Positions 44,910 to 54,313 are shown, counted from the stretch's first letter. The stretch: 64,000 nt of DNA from Aeromonas veronii (GCF_040215105.1 NZ_CP157875.1:3807001-3871000); one strand, 5' to 3'. Numbers and translations are program-made. Notes: generated from the sequence alone by a model not told the origin.

Positions 44910-46425
44910 CCAGGCTCGCCTCCAACCCCACCACCCGGGGAGCCCGTCTGCGGATGCCGGTCAGCTCGCTCGCCTCGGCGCCGAGGCAGGTGGTCTGCAA
45001 GCGGGAGCCCTCGTCCGCGAAGCGGGCCACATCGCTCTGGCGGATCATGTAACCGGTCACCCGCACCAGATCGCTGTCGGCCACGTTGGCGCTGAACTCG
45101 CGCATGCCGAGGGCGAAGGCCCCCTTGCAGAGCTGCAGCAGGGCCTGCGGGTTCTGGCGTATGGTGGGATCCAGGGTCAGGATCTCGCTGATCCCCGAGC
45201 CGTAATAGTCGTGATGGGGGGCCAGTGCCAGCACGTGACTGGCGGGATCCGGCTCCTCGCCGTAGGGGATCCGCACCCCAGGGGTCACCCCCCGGTCCAC
45301 GCTCAGCCCCCCCTGGGCATGGAGCAGGGCCCGCCCGTTCCAGGCACGGGGCTGGGGGCGCTCGGTCACAAGCAGCGACAGCTGGGCCGAGATGCGGTAG
45401 CCGAGCTGATTCGCCCCCTCGTCGTGGCCGTAGCGCCCCGGCAACCCCTCTTTTTCCAGCAGCAGGTTCACCGCCTCCGCCATGCCATAGATCCCGAACA
45501 TGGGCACGAAGCGATCCTCGTCGATCAGCCCCTCCTGCACCAGGAAGCTGTCGAAGAAGCCGGACGCGTCATGGAGGAAGCGGGTACGCGCCTCGATGAG
45601 CAGGGAAGCCTGTTCGCAGTAGTGGGGCAGCCAGCGGTGCATGAACGTTTCGATATCGGGGCTGCGCTCCGCCAACGCCTTGAGGGAGAGACGCACCAGA
45701 GTATTGGCGCCGCCCCCGAGCGGCAGTGCGTTGTAACAGCTGACGATGCCAAAACCGCGCTCATCGAACACTGACTTGTGCATGGGATAGTTGACGATAT
45801 GGGGTTTTCCGCACAGGGCGATATTTTCTACCGCCTGCATCAGCAGGCTGTCCGGGGTCGCATCGGGATCCCGGAACAGACTGAGGTTCGGTGCCACCTG
45901 CTTGAGCTCGCCGTCGATGCGCAGGATCAGGCGGCAGAGACGGTTGTCATCCGGGCCGATATTGACGTGCATGAAGGCATCCGGCAGCACCCTGTCCAGA
46001 TAGATCCAGAAGCGCCGCAACTTGCCATAGAGGGCCTCGTCGTCCAGTTCCCCGACAAACGGCAGCAGCAGCTGATCCAGCCGTCCCAGCCAGACCGGCA
46101 TGCCGGTGACCGAAGGCACATGGTGGTAGAGGATGCGCAGGGCATCGAGAGCCTCGTCAAAATCCCGGGGGGGCGACAGCTCCAGCCAGGCCGAGCCCCG
46201 GCTCAGGAAACGCTGATAATCCGGCAGCACGTAGCGTGGCTTGTGAGGGGCATGGCCTTCGAACATGTCGCACAGCGCCCCCTCGGTCATGGCGGCCGTG
46301 ACGGTAGTGGGCAGTGCGGGGTAAGGCAGGGCGTTCTCGGCGGCCAGGGCCAGGGCCTGGCGCTTCTGGGACGGAGAGAGCAAGGGATCGCAAACGATGC
46401 GCTGACAGGTGGCGGTGAGGGACAT
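44899..46425 (-). CDS. yjjI: YjjI-family glycyl-radical enzyme
   Basis: A 508-residue glycyl-radical enzyme of unknown substrate (YjjI/DUF3029 type). The radical loop LVRVTGYMIR places the glycyl radical at about Gly458. Cys230 in FGIVSCYNALPLGGG is the likely thiyl-radical Cys. The start at 46425 is preceded by AAGGAG with 6-base spacing; the longer frame upstream has no site. An inverted repeat AGCGGAT-N13-ATCCGCT (46498-46524) lies about 75 bases upstream and could be an operator or the end of the azlCD transcript. It forms an operon with its activase yjjW. Confidence 0.9.
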   Translation of the reverse strand: MSLTATCQRIVCDPLLSPSQKRQALALAAENALPYPALPTTVTAAMTEGALCDMFEGHAPHKPRYVLPDYQRFLSRGSAWLELSPPRDFDEALDALRILYHHVPSVTGMPVWLGRLDQLLLPFVGELDDEALYGKLRRFWIYLDRVLPDAFMHVNIGPDDNRLCRLILRIDGELKQVAPNLSLFRDPDATPDSLLMQAVENIALCGKPHIVNYPMHKSVFDERGFGIVSCYNALPLGGGANTLVRLSLKALAERSPDIETFMHRWLPHYCEQASLLIEARTRFLHDASGFFDSFLVQEGLIDEDRFVPMFGIYGMAEAVNLLLEKEGLPGRYGHDEGANQLGYRISAQLSLLVTERPQPRAWNGRALLHAQGGLSVDRGVTPGVRIPYGEEPDPASHVLALAPHHDYYGSGISEILTLDPTIRQNPQALLQLCKGAFALGMREFSANVADSDLVRVTGYMIRQSDVARFADEGSRLQTTCLGAEASELTGIRRRAPRVVGLEASLGGV

Positions 46426-46539
46426 GGAAGGCTCCTTGACGGTGGAGGCTAAATCCTCACACTTGCAGGGCCTTATTTGAAGTGACATTCACAACAGAGC
46501 GGATATCCATAAACGACATCCGCTGTGCGGGATCACGGC

Positions 46540-46881
46540 TCAACCCAGCCAGGGCAGCAGGGTCAGCAAGCCCCCTTGCCAGCGCAGCAGGAAGAAGCCC
46601 CCCATGCCGACCACCACCACTACCAGGGTCGGCAGCCGCAGCAGGGTCAGCACCGTCACCAGCAGGGTGGCGGCGAGGTAATCGGGATCCCAGTCCAGCC
46701 CCTTGCCCGGCTCATAGCTGAAGACGATGGGCAGCCAGATGGCGGTCAGCACCGACTGGGCCGAGAAGCTCAGAAAAGCCCCCATCTCCGCACCGGGCTG
46801 ATAGCGGGTCAGCCGGGAGAAGAAGGCGAAGCGGTTGAAGAAGGTGATCAGGGTCAGCAGCCCTATCATCAGCCAGGCCAT
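46540..46881 (-). CDS. azlD: AzlD-type branched-chain amino acid exporter small subunit
   Basis: A 113-residue hydrophobic protein (MAWLMIGLLTLITFFNRFAFFS and later LVTVLTLLRLPTLVVVVVGMG) with about four helices, matching AzlD/YgaH small subunits. It begins 2 bases after the azlC stop, with GAGGTAG as ribosome site. Together with AzlC it forms the LIV-E type exporter for Leu, Ile, Val and Met. Confidence 0.85.
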   Translation of the reverse strand: MAWLMIGLLTLITFFNRFAFFSRLTRYQPGAEMGAFLSFSAQSVLTAIWLPIVFSYEPGKGLDWDPDYLAATLLVTVLTLLRLPTLVVVVVGMGGFFLLRWQGGLLTLLPWLG

Positions 46882-46883
46882 GA

Positions 46884-47603
46884 CTACCTCCTCATCCGGT
46901 GCAACACATAGCCCATCACCATGCCGGCCAGGGCCGAGACGATGATGTGGATCTCCGCCAGCAGCGGCTTGGTGACGAGGGCCGTCACGCCGCTCACCAG
47001 AGTCGCCGCCACCATGGGCAGGTTCTTCATGGCCGGGATCGTCATGGCGATGAAGGTCGCCGCGATGGCAAAGTCCAGCCCCATGTGATCCAGCCCTTCG
47101 ATGTATTGACCGGCGGCGATGCCGAGCAGGGTCGCCACATTCCAGAACAGATAGAACACGAAGCCCGCGATCAGCGCATAGGCGTGGTTGAAGGCACCGC
47201 TGCGCTCCCTGTCCTTGAGCGCCACCGCGAACATCTCGTCGGTCAGAAAGAAGGCCAGGCTGGCACGCCAACGCAAGGGGAGCGAGAGCACATCACGGCG
47301 GAAGGTGAAGCCATACAGCAGGTGCTGGGAGGTGATGACGAAGGTGGAACCCACGATGGGCAAGAGCGGCGTGCCGGCGCCAAACAGCGTGGTGGCCGAA
47401 AGCTGGGCCGCCCCGGCGTAGACCAGCAGGGACATCAGCTGGGCCTGGATGGGGCTCAGCCCCACCTGCAGCGCCAGGGCGCCACACAGAATACCCCAGG
47501 GAATGACCGAAACGGACAACGGGAGAATATCGAGGGAGGCGCGCCACCAGAGCGCACCCGTGCTCTCGGCCCCGGACGGCTGGGGGCGAGCTTGCGAGAT
47601 CAT
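46884..47603 (-). CDS. azlC: AzlC-type branched-chain amino acid exporter large subunit
   Basis: A 239-residue membrane protein with seven to eight hydrophobic helices and the AzlC signature blocks IPWGILCGALALQVGLSPIQA, LVYAGAAQLSATTLF and HLLYGFTFRRDVLSLP, then FFLTDEMFAV. It pairs with the downstream azlD to export branched-chain amino acids across the inner membrane. No adjacent Lrp or LysR gene lies in the same unit. Confidence 0.9.
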   Translation of the reverse strand: MISQARPQPSGAESTGALWWRASLDILPLSVSVIPWGILCGALALQVGLSPIQAQLMSLLVYAGAAQLSATTLFGAGTPLLPIVGSTFVITSQHLLYGFTFRRDVLSLPLRWRASLAFFLTDEMFAVALKDRERSGAFNHAYALIAGFVFYLFWNVATLLGIAAGQYIEGLDHMGLDFAIAATFIAMTIPAMKNLPMVAATLVSGVTALVTKPLLAEIHIIVSALAGMVMGYVLHRMRR

Positions 47604-47752
47604 GAGGTCATCCTTGTCCTGTCAACGAGAACCGAAAAACCTATCACAGCGCGGGGGGAGATACCATGCCACCGTCGAGGCGGGTGAATGGGCAGAGCAG
47701 GAGACAGCCCGCCTCGCCGATACGGCGACGAGACGGGCAGGATCCATGGGGA

Positions 47753-48229
47753 TCAGGGCTGGATGACGATGGGGGTGCCGGGCTCGATGGCGCCCCACAC
47801 CTCGTCCAGATCGTGGTTCAGCATGGCGATGCAGCCGTTGGTCCAGTTGGACGGCTGCAGGCGGCGGTTGCCGATGTCGTTGCGCTGACCATGGATCATG
47901 ATCATGCCACCCGGATTGACCCCTTTCTCGTTGGCCGCCTTGATGTCGTCCAGATTCGGGTAGTTGATGTGGATGGCCTTGTAGAAGCCGGAGTTGGTCT
48001 TCTTGTAGTCGAGGATGTAGCGCCCTTCCGGCGTACGCTGATCCCCTTCCTTCTGCTTGTGACCGATGGGCGCCGGGCCCAGGGCGATCCAGTAGCGTTT
48101 GACCTCTTTGCCATCCTTCATCAGGGTCAGGCTATAGCTCGACTTCTTGACCACCACCATGTCCGCAGACAGGCTGGCAAAACTCAATGCGGGCCACAGC
48201 CCCAGCAAACACAGCAATACGGCTCTCAT
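47753..48229 (-). CDS. Exported L,D-transpeptidase-fold protein (YkuD)
   Basis: A 158-residue protein with signal peptide (MRAVLLCLLGLWPALSFA) and a YkuD domain. His113 in MIHGQRNDIG and Cys133 in NWTNGCIAML form the catalytic pair of the L,D-transpeptidase family. Without LysM or peptidoglycan-binding modules it resembles the short YafK-type members, several of which hydrolyse or edit peptidoglycan-lipoprotein links. GAGGGA precedes the ATG at 48229. Confidence 0.85.
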   Translation of the reverse strand: MRAVLLCLLGLWPALSFASLSADMVVVKKSSYSLTLMKDGKEVKRYWIALGPAPIGHKQKEGDQRTPEGRYILDYKKTNSGFYKAIHINYPNLDDIKAANEKGVNPGGMIMIHGQRNDIGNRRLQPSNWTNGCIAMLNHDLDEVWGAIEPGTPIVIQP

Positions 48230-48551
48230 TCCATCCCTCGACAAGCCTCTGGGGCTTTTTTGTTAGCACATCATCTGAATGTCGCCACGCCCTGACGGGG
48301 GCACTGTGGCAAGCGAGCGCCATGATATTGGATCGCCATCAATACTCAATATATCCAGAGAAACATATATGAGACCAGTCCGGCGGGCTCATGCCAGTGA
48401 GCATGCTTCCCCGGATGAATGCACAGCCAAAACAGAGAGATAGGCATTGGCTCACAAAAGGAAGACTCAAATAATCCCACTTCTTTATTGATACTTTCCT
48501 TCCCTTTCTTCTGGATATACCCTGACGCCGATCGTGTTCCAAGGAGACCCC
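48230..48551. other. Intergenic region between the YkuD gene and the glycosidase-like gene
   Basis: A 322-base AT-enriched divergent region that should hold both promoters. No convincing hexamer pair, operator or small gene was identified. Confidence 0.4.
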
Positions 48552-50729
48552 ATGCCCCCTCTTTCCTTCGTCGGCACCGGCCTGCTCGGCCTCTTGCTGG
48601 CCGTCCCCCTGAGTGCGGCTCCCCTACTGCTGCAAGGGGAACATCTGAGCTATCGCATCGATCCGGACACCCTCGCCATCTCGGTGGGCGACGTGCCGGT
48701 CAGCGCGGGACAGGTGGCTCGCCAGGTCAGCCATCTGCAGCAGGACGAGCAAGGCATACGCTGGCGCTGGCCCGCCCAGGAGACCCAGGTCGAGGTGGAA
48801 CTGGACGGCCAGGATCTGCTGCTCACCCTCACCAGTGACGGTCCCCGCCAGCTCGCTTGGTACAGCCTGCCGAAGAACCAGACCCACCTATCCATGGCCT
48901 TTGGTGAGGGCAGCCGCTTTTCGGTGCGTGACAGCGACTGGCTCGGCTATATCGGCGACGAGCTGAGCGAGATCGACACCCATTATGACCTCAAGCTGCC
49001 GATGTGGAGCCAGGATGCGGGCAAGCAGACCTACAGCTGGATCCTGCAGAGCCCCTATGACAATCACCTCGCCTTCAGCCGCAAGGGGGGCAGGTTGCAA
49101 CTCACCGCCAACCACGAGTTCAACCACTTCAACCGGGCTCCCCTGGTGGTGCGCCTGAGCGTCGGGGACGACTGGCTGGCGGGGGCGAGGCGCTATAGGG
49201 AATGGCTGCAGGCCGAGGGAGCCTGGCAATCCCTCGCCGACAAGTTCGGCCACATCCCGGCCGGGCGGCGCCTCATCGGTGCCAGCCATCTCTATCTGTG
49301 GGGGGATGCCCTGCTGGACAGGCAGGATGTGAAAGACTGGGCCGGCCTGCAGGCCAAGATCCTGAGCAAGCCGGAGTGGCTCAAGGCCTTTGGCAGTGAG
49401 GAGCAAGCCGCACTGGCTACGCCTGCCCCCCAGATCTGGCAACAGACCCAGATCATGGAAGGGCTCAACCGGCTGATCGCCCGCCAGTTGCCGCTCCCCG
49501 CCCAGCAAGGCCCTCTGCTGCAAGGCAAGGTGCTGACCTTGCGTCAGCAGTGGGCCAAGAGCCAGTTTGGCGATCAGCTGGTGCCCCAGGCACGCTGGGG
49601 CCAGGGGCTCTCCCTGCCGGTCATAGAGGCGCTGCAACAGGCGGGGCTGCGCAAGCTCTGGCTGGGTACCCCCCAATGGACCGCCGCCCTGCAGCAGGAT
49701 CAGGCCATCGCCGCCGCCAAGCGACTGGGTTATCTGGTGGGCAGCTATGACTCCTATGACACCGCCATTCCCCCGGGTAGCAATGACAGCTGGCTCACCG
49801 CCCAACTGCCCACCGAACTCGGCAAGCGCTGCGCCATCATAGAGGCAGACGGCAAGCCCAGACCCGGCTTTGGCGGCGAAGGGGTCTATCTCAACCCCGG
49901 CTGCACCCTGTCATTTGCCAAGGAGCGCATGGGGGAGCTGGCCAAGGCCAGCGCCATCAACAGCCTGTTCCTCGACGTGGATGGCACCGCCATGGCCTCC
50001 AGCGACTACAGCCCGGCCCACCAGCAGGGCAGCGCAGCCATGATTGCCGCCCGCAACGCCCGCATGAGCTGGGTGGGGGATCGCCTCGGACTGGTGCTGG
50101 GCTCGGAGGATGGCAATGCCCTCACCAGCCAGCCGCTGATGTTTGCCCACGGCATCCAGAGCTGGGGATTTGGCTGGGAAGACGCCGCCATGCGCAAGCA
50201 GGCCAAGTCCCCCTACTACCTCGGCCAGTGGTGGCCGGACGAGGCGCCCCAGGTCTTCTTCCAGCCCGCCCGCCTCAAGCCCCGCTACCTCAAGACGGTG
50301 TTCAACCCGGCAGATAGGCTGCCCCTCTATCAGGCGGTCTTCCACGACTCGGTGATCAACAGCCACCACTGGCTGCTGGACAATCTCAAGTTCCCCGCCA
50401 TCCGGGAGGAGCGGGCCCTGCTCGGCTTGCTCTACAACACCCCGCCTCTGGTCAACCTGAGCCGCAGCACCCTCAAGAGCCGTCTGCCGGAACTGGTCAA
50501 GCTGGATGCCCAGTTCGCCCCCCTGCACGAGGCGCTGTGGGACAAGGCATTGGTGGGCTTTCGCTGGCGTGACGGCGTGGGGCGGGTGCAGGAGACCCGC
50601 TTCTCCGACGGCAGCCGGCTGGTGGCGAACTTCGGCAAGGGCAGCATCCTGATCGATGGCCACAAGCTGCCGGGGCACCAGTTGCTGGTGGCCCTCAAGG
50701 ACCAGCCCGTCCGTCTGTTGAAGATCTAG
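48552..50729 (+). CDS. Secreted glycoside-hydrolase-like protein
   Basis: A 725-residue exported protein (signal MPPLSFVGTGLLGLLLAVPLSA). An N-terminal beta-sandwich of about 230 residues is followed by a likely TIM barrel with LFLDVDGTAMASSDYSPAH (near residue 475) and LGLVLGSEDGNALTS (near 515), then a C-terminal beta domain. The spaced Asp and Glu motifs resemble GH101/GH129- or DUF5696-type glycosidases, which act on hexosamine-containing glycans, but I cannot assign a family. AAGGAG lies 6 bases upstream of the ATG. It is convergent with pgaD, so a role in trimming a surface polysaccharide is plausible but unproven. Confidence 0.7.
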   Translation: MPPLSFVGTGLLGLLLAVPLSAAPLLLQGEHLSYRIDPDTLAISVGDVPVSAGQVARQVSHLQQDEQGIRWRWPAQETQVEVELDGQDLLLTLTSDGPRQLAWYSLPKNQTHLSMAFGEGSRFSVRDSDWLGYIGDELSEIDTHYDLKLPMWSQDAGKQTYSWILQSPYDNHLAFSRKGGRLQLTANHEFNHFNRAPLVVRLSVGDDWLAGARRYREWLQAEGAWQSLADKFGHIPAGRRLIGASHLYLWGDALLDRQDVKDWAGLQAKILSKPEWLKAFGSEEQAALATPAPQIWQQTQIMEGLNRLIARQLPLPAQQGPLLQGKVLTLRQQWAKSQFGDQLVPQARWGQGLSLPVIEALQQAGLRKLWLGTPQWTAALQQDQAIAAAKRLGYLVGSYDSYDTAIPPGSNDSWLTAQLPTELGKRCAIIEADGKPRPGFGGEGVYLNPGCTLSFAKERMGELAKASAINSLFLDVDGTAMASSDYSPAHQQGSAAMIAARNARMSWVGDRLGLVLGSEDGNALTSQPLMFAHGIQSWGFGWEDAAMRKQAKSPYYLGQWWPDEAPQVFFQPARLKPRYLKTVFNPADRLPLYQAVFHDSVINSHHWLLDNLKFPAIREERALLGLLYNTPPLVNLSRSTLKSRLPELVKLDAQFAPLHEALWDKALVGFRWRDGVGRVQETRFSDGSRLVANFGKGSILIDGHKLPGHQLLVALKDQPVRLLKI

Positions 50730-50749
50730 GCGGAGCCATCCCGAAACAT

Positions 50750-50782
50750 CAGACCCTGCTCATTGGCAGGGCCTGTTTTTTT
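50750..50782 (+). terminator. Terminator after the glycosidase-like gene
   Basis: CAG-CCCTGC-type stem with a 6-nt loop (one mismatch) followed by seven T. It lies 20 bases after the stop and 7 before the end of pgaD. Confidence 0.8.
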
Positions 50783-50788
50783 GGTGCC

Positions 50789-51106
50789 TCAATCTCGCTC
50801 CCGTGACTGGAGACGCCGTTGCAGCAGCCGATGGAGCAACTTGTTGTATCTGGCCCAGAAGTGGATCAGCAGGAACAGACCGGCTATCAGCGCCAGAAAC
50901 AGCTGTCCCAGCTCCTGCCAGTCCAGCGAGCCGATGAAGCCCACCTCCTCACCGCTCTTGAGATAGTTGAACCAGGGCTGGAGCGCCAGAAACAGCCAAC
51001 TGCCCCAGGTCAGCAACAGCAACAGCAGGTCACGCAACCGATAACGCCAGCTGCGTCTGTTGCCGTTGCGAATGATCATCGCCTTGCCGAGTCGATGTTT
51101 ACTCAC
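50789..51106 (-). CDS. pgaD: PNAG synthase accessory subunit PgaD
   Basis: A 105-residue inner-membrane protein with two helices (LRDLLLLLLTWGSWLFLAL and LGQLFLALIAGLFLLIHFW), the size and topology of PgaD. In E. coli PgaD binds PgaC and c-di-GMP jointly to switch on PNAG synthesis. The GTG at 51106 is chosen because GGAGAG lies 7 bases upstream and it overlaps the pgaC stop (GTGAGTAA); an internal ATG at 51079 is an alternative. Last gene of pgaABCD. Confidence 0.88.
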   Translation of the reverse strand: MSKHRLGKAMIIRNGNRRSWRYRLRDLLLLLLTWGSWLFLALQPWFNYLKSGEEVGFIGSLDWQELGQLFLALIAGLFLLIHFWARYNKLLHRLLQRRLQSRERD

Positions 51107-52343
51107 GGAAGGACTCTCCTCTGTCCGGGCTCTCCCATACCGCCAGCTGGCCGCGGCGGCGCACCAGGGCCTTGGGCACGGCGACAACCACGGTCACCAG
51201 GTTGAGCAGCCAGTAGACCAATGGATACCAAGCGCACCAGATGAAACTGCGCAGCATGGTGCGGTCGTAATGGCTGTCGATGAAGATGCTGATGCCAAAT
51301 TGCAGCAGGCAGATGCCGGTCATCAGCACCCCGGACCAGGCGAAAAAATGTCCCTCGGCCAGGGCGGCAAGATCCGGGTGCAGCAGCCAGCTCAGGGCCA
51401 AAAGCAGCATGCCGTAACACCAGGCCACACTGGCGGCATACTCGAGCAGCAGCGGCCAGAAACGCCGGTTCTGCCAGCGCAGCACCCGGGAGCCGTAGCG
51501 CAACATCACCTCGGCCCCCCCCTGGGCCCAACGCAGCCGCTGCTTGTAGAGACCGCGTACCGTCTCCGGCATCAGCACCCAGCACAGGGCCTGGGGTTGA
51601 TAGTGGATGAGCCAGCCCGCCAGTTGCAGCTTCCAGCTGATGTCGATGTCCTCGGTCACCATGTCGGTGCTCCAGCCGCCGACCGCCTCCACCGCTGCTT
51701 TGCGAAACGCCACCACCACCCCGGAGACGGTGAAGACGGTGCCATAGATGCGCTGAGCCCGCTTGATGAGCCCGATGATGGAGCTGAACTCCCCGGTCTG
51801 GATCTTGCCGATGATGGTGGAACGGGTGCGCACCCTGGGGTTGCCGGTCACGGCCCCCACTCTGGGGCTCTCCAGAAAGTGCTTCACCATCCAGATGACG
51901 GCGTCGTGATCGAGAACCGCATCACCATCTATGCCCACCAGGATCTCGCCACTGGCCTCCCCCAGGGCATGGTTGAGGGCCATCGCCTTGCCCTGATTGG
52001 GCTGGTGCAGCACCCGCAGCCGCTCATCCTTCAGTGCCAGTCGATCGAGATGAGCCCCGGTGTCGTCCCGGCTGCCATCGTTGATGGCCAGCACCTCGAA
52101 GTCGGGATAACGCTGGCGCAGCAGGTGGCCTATGGTCTCTTCCACATTGGCCCCCTCGTTGTAGCAAGGCACCATCAGAGTCACCCTGGGATAACGGGGC
52201 AGAGTCAGCCCTCGCCTCGCCAGCGCCAGATCCCGCCGCTCCCACTGGAAGTAGTAATAGAGACCACCGCACATCCACACCATGGCCATCAGGCTGGGGT
52301 AGGCCAGGGTGAAGACTGCCAGTCCGTCAAGAAAGGTCGTCAT
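51099..52343 (-). CDS. pgaC: Poly-beta-1,6-N-acetylglucosamine synthase PgaC
   Basis: A 414-residue processive family 2 glycosyltransferase of the inner membrane that polymerises GlcNAc from UDP-GlcNAc. Visible catalytic elements are INDGSRDDT (87-95), the DGD motif (139-141), TEDID (230-234) with the base Asp, and QRLRW (268-272). N-terminal and C-terminal transmembrane helices flank the catalytic domain. Overlaps pgaB by 4 bases and pgaD by 8. Confidence 0.96.
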   Translation of the reverse strand: MTTFLDGLAVFTLAYPSLMAMVWMCGGLYYYFQWERRDLALARRGLTLPRYPRVTLMVPCYNEGANVEETIGHLLRQRYPDFEVLAINDGSRDDTGAHLDRLALKDERLRVLHQPNQGKAMALNHALGEASGEILVGIDGDAVLDHDAVIWMVKHFLESPRVGAVTGNPRVRTRSTIIGKIQTGEFSSIIGLIKRAQRIYGTVFTVSGVVVAFRKAAVEAVGGWSTDMVTEDIDISWKLQLAGWLIHYQPQALCWVLMPETVRGLYKQRLRWAQGGAEVMLRYGSRVLRWQNRRFWPLLLEYAASVAWCYGMLLLALSWLLHPDLAALAEGHFFAWSGVLMTGICLLQFGISIFIDSHYDRTMLRSFIWCAWYPLVYWLLNLVTVVVAVPKALVRRRGQLAVWESPDRGESFRE

Positions 52344-54313
52344 GGCTGCAGACTCCCGACCTGACTACCGGAGGCAGTCGCCTGCCCTGATACGGCTCCG
52401 GTCGTGGAACCTGGCTGGCTCGCCGCCGAAAAAACGGGTTTCAACTCGGCAGGATCCGGCTGGTTGTTGTGAAAATCGTCCGGGTAGTAGCCAAAGCTGG
52501 TCACCCCTTGCTCGCGGATGATCCGCATCCAGCGCGCCAGCTCCGCGTCGGGGACGGGCTTATCGGTGCGCCAGTTGCGGCTTTGCAGCTCGAACACCAG
52601 CTTGTCGGCGGGCACGGTCACCAATGCATCCTTCGCCAACCTGGCGAGCCAGGCATCCGGATCCTCGGCTTGTTCCATGTAGGGCATGGCCATCACGGCG
52701 GTGTAGTCATAGGCTCCGGCAAAGTCTGCCATGCTCTGGGCAAACCACTGCTGGGACTCGGGCTCGGTGATGAGGGCGGCATAGATGTTGCGCGCCGTCT
52801 TGAGTCCATCCAGCCCTCCCTGCCGGTAGCGGGCGGCGGCCGCTTTCAGTTCAAGGGTGAAGTCGATGAGCTGGCGGGTCTTCTGCTCCCCTTGCGCCTT
52901 GAGCGCCGCCGGGCTGCGAGACAGCAACCCCTCCCCTTCGTAATCCCCGAGGAAGGCATCGTCGTGGAACAGCAGGCCGTCGAACTTGGTGTAAAAACCG
53001 AGATCCTCGTAGATGTCCGCAATCAACCGGCGATTGGCCGGATCCCAAGGCGCCAGGCGCAGATACTGATCCGGGGCCGGCTTGCCGGTGCGGCTGTCGG
53101 TGACATAAGGGTGACCCGGGCCGAGATCATAGGCCAGCACCGGCATCCAGGCGTAGACCTTGACCCCGGCCCGGGTACGCAGCTGCCAGGCAACCCGGTT
53201 GAACAAGTCCGCCTTCATCGGCATGTGGCGATTCGGGAAGTAGAGCGCCTCCGCCACCCCGTCGCCGTTCTCATCGGCATAGGCCTGCAGATAGACGGTG
53301 GTGATGCCGTAGTTCTTGATGCGATCCAGCAACTTGTCGAGGTTCTTGCCCTGCTGAACCGGATCCTTGTCGTAGACATAGTCGAGATCCACGTGCACCA
53401 GCCGCTGCAGCGGCTGGGACCAGGTGTTGCCCCCCATGATCTCGTCCAGATTCTGCAGGCTGGTCTCTTCCTCCAGCAGGTAGCGGCGCACCTGGCTGCC
53501 GGACTCCGCCAACCGGTTGACCCCGTCATCCAGGGTGAAGGTGTAGGGCATGCCCGCGTCGTTGGCAACCTCCAGTGCGGTCTCGTTGAAGGCGCCATAG
53601 GGCCAGACCATGATGCGCGGACTCTGCCCCAGGTGCTGGCGGATCTGCTGGCTCGACGCCTCGAAATCCGCCTTGAGCCGCGCCCTGTATTGCGCCTGGC
53701 TCTCGTAACCCTGGGGGCTCCAGCCCGCCGTGGTCACCGCGGGTTGCACATTGCCCTGGGGGTTCGCCAGCAGGCCGAAGTGGGAGGCGAAGGTGTGGGA
53801 GGCTATCTCCACCAGGCCGGAGTCCTGCATCTCCTGGATCTGCGGCCAGCCGACGAAGTAGTCCCGTGGCAGCTTGTCGTCGCCATAGGGCACCATCTGA
53901 TCCCGGGGGACATCCAGCCAGCTGCCCACCAGGGCGAACACCGCCGGGTACTGATAGAGCTTGAGCAGGGGATAGACCAGGCGATAGAAGCTCTCGTAGC
54001 CGTCGTCGAAGCTGAGCAGTATGGCCTTGGGAGGCAGGGGAGCCTTGCCCGCCTTGGCATCCAGGATCTGCTGGAAGCTGACCGGCTGATAACCCTGCTG
54101 CCGGATCCAGTTGAAATGGCGGATCAAGGTGTCCCGGCGCATGGTCTGGGGATACAACTTGCGATCCGGGGTCAGCTTGAGGTCGATGATGTCGTGGTAG
54201 CAGAGCACCACATAGTCCTCCCCCTCGCGGGCGGCCTGGGTTGCCCAGGGCAGCAGCAGGGAGATGAGCAAACAGAATGGGGTGAGCAGTCGGCGTATCA
54301 CAGGAAGCTCCAT
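52340..54313 (-). CDS. pgaB: PNAG N-deacetylase/hydrolase PgaB
   Basis: A 657-residue two-domain periplasmic enzyme. The N-terminal CE4 deacetylase domain has SFDDGY (Asp103, Asp104) and ASHTFASH (His173, His178). The C-terminal barrel (about residues 300-630) begins LVHVDLDYVYDKDP and matches the GH153 hydrolase half of PgaB. Deacetylation allows export through PgaA. The signal peptide ends WATQA without a lipobox Cys, unlike lipidated E. coli PgaB, so it may be soluble or membrane-tethered by its N-terminal helix. The last 30 residues are a Ser/Gly/Thr tail. It overlaps pgaA by 16 bases. Confidence 0.95.
   Translation of the reverse strand: MELPVIRRLLTPFCLLISLLLPWATQAAREGEDYVVLCYHDIIDLKLTPDRKLYPQTMRRDTLIRHFNWIRQQGYQPVSFQQILDAKAGKAPLPPKAILLSFDDGYESFYRLVYPLLKLYQYPAVFALVGSWLDVPRDQMVPYGDDKLPRDYFVGWPQIQEMQDSGLVEIASHTFASHFGLLANPQGNVQPAVTTAGWSPQGYESQAQYRARLKADFEASSQQIRQHLGQSPRIMVWPYGAFNETALEVANDAGMPYTFTLDDGVNRLAESGSQVRRYLLEEETSLQNLDEIMGGNTWSQPLQRLVHVDLDYVYDKDPVQQGKNLDKLLDRIKNYGITTVYLQAYADENGDGVAEALYFPNRHMPMKADLFNRVAWQLRTRAGVKVYAWMPVLAYDLGPGHPYVTDSRTGKPAPDQYLRLAPWDPANRRLIADIYEDLGFYTKFDGLLFHDDAFLGDYEGEGLLSRSPAALKAQGEQKTRQLIDFTLELKAAAARYRQGGLDGLKTARNIYAALITEPESQQWFAQSMADFAGAYDYTAVMAMPYMEQAEDPDAWLARLAKDALVTVPADKLVFELQSRNWRTDKPVPDAELARWMRIIREQGVTSFGYYPDDFHNNQPDPAELKPVFSAASQPGSTTGAVSGQATASGSQVGSLQP

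Noticed and set aside
46498..46524. AGCGGAT / ATCCGCT inverted repeat between azlD and yjjI considered as a terminator
   Set aside because: A 7-bp stem with a 13-base loop and no T tail on the minus strand; it could be an operator instead.
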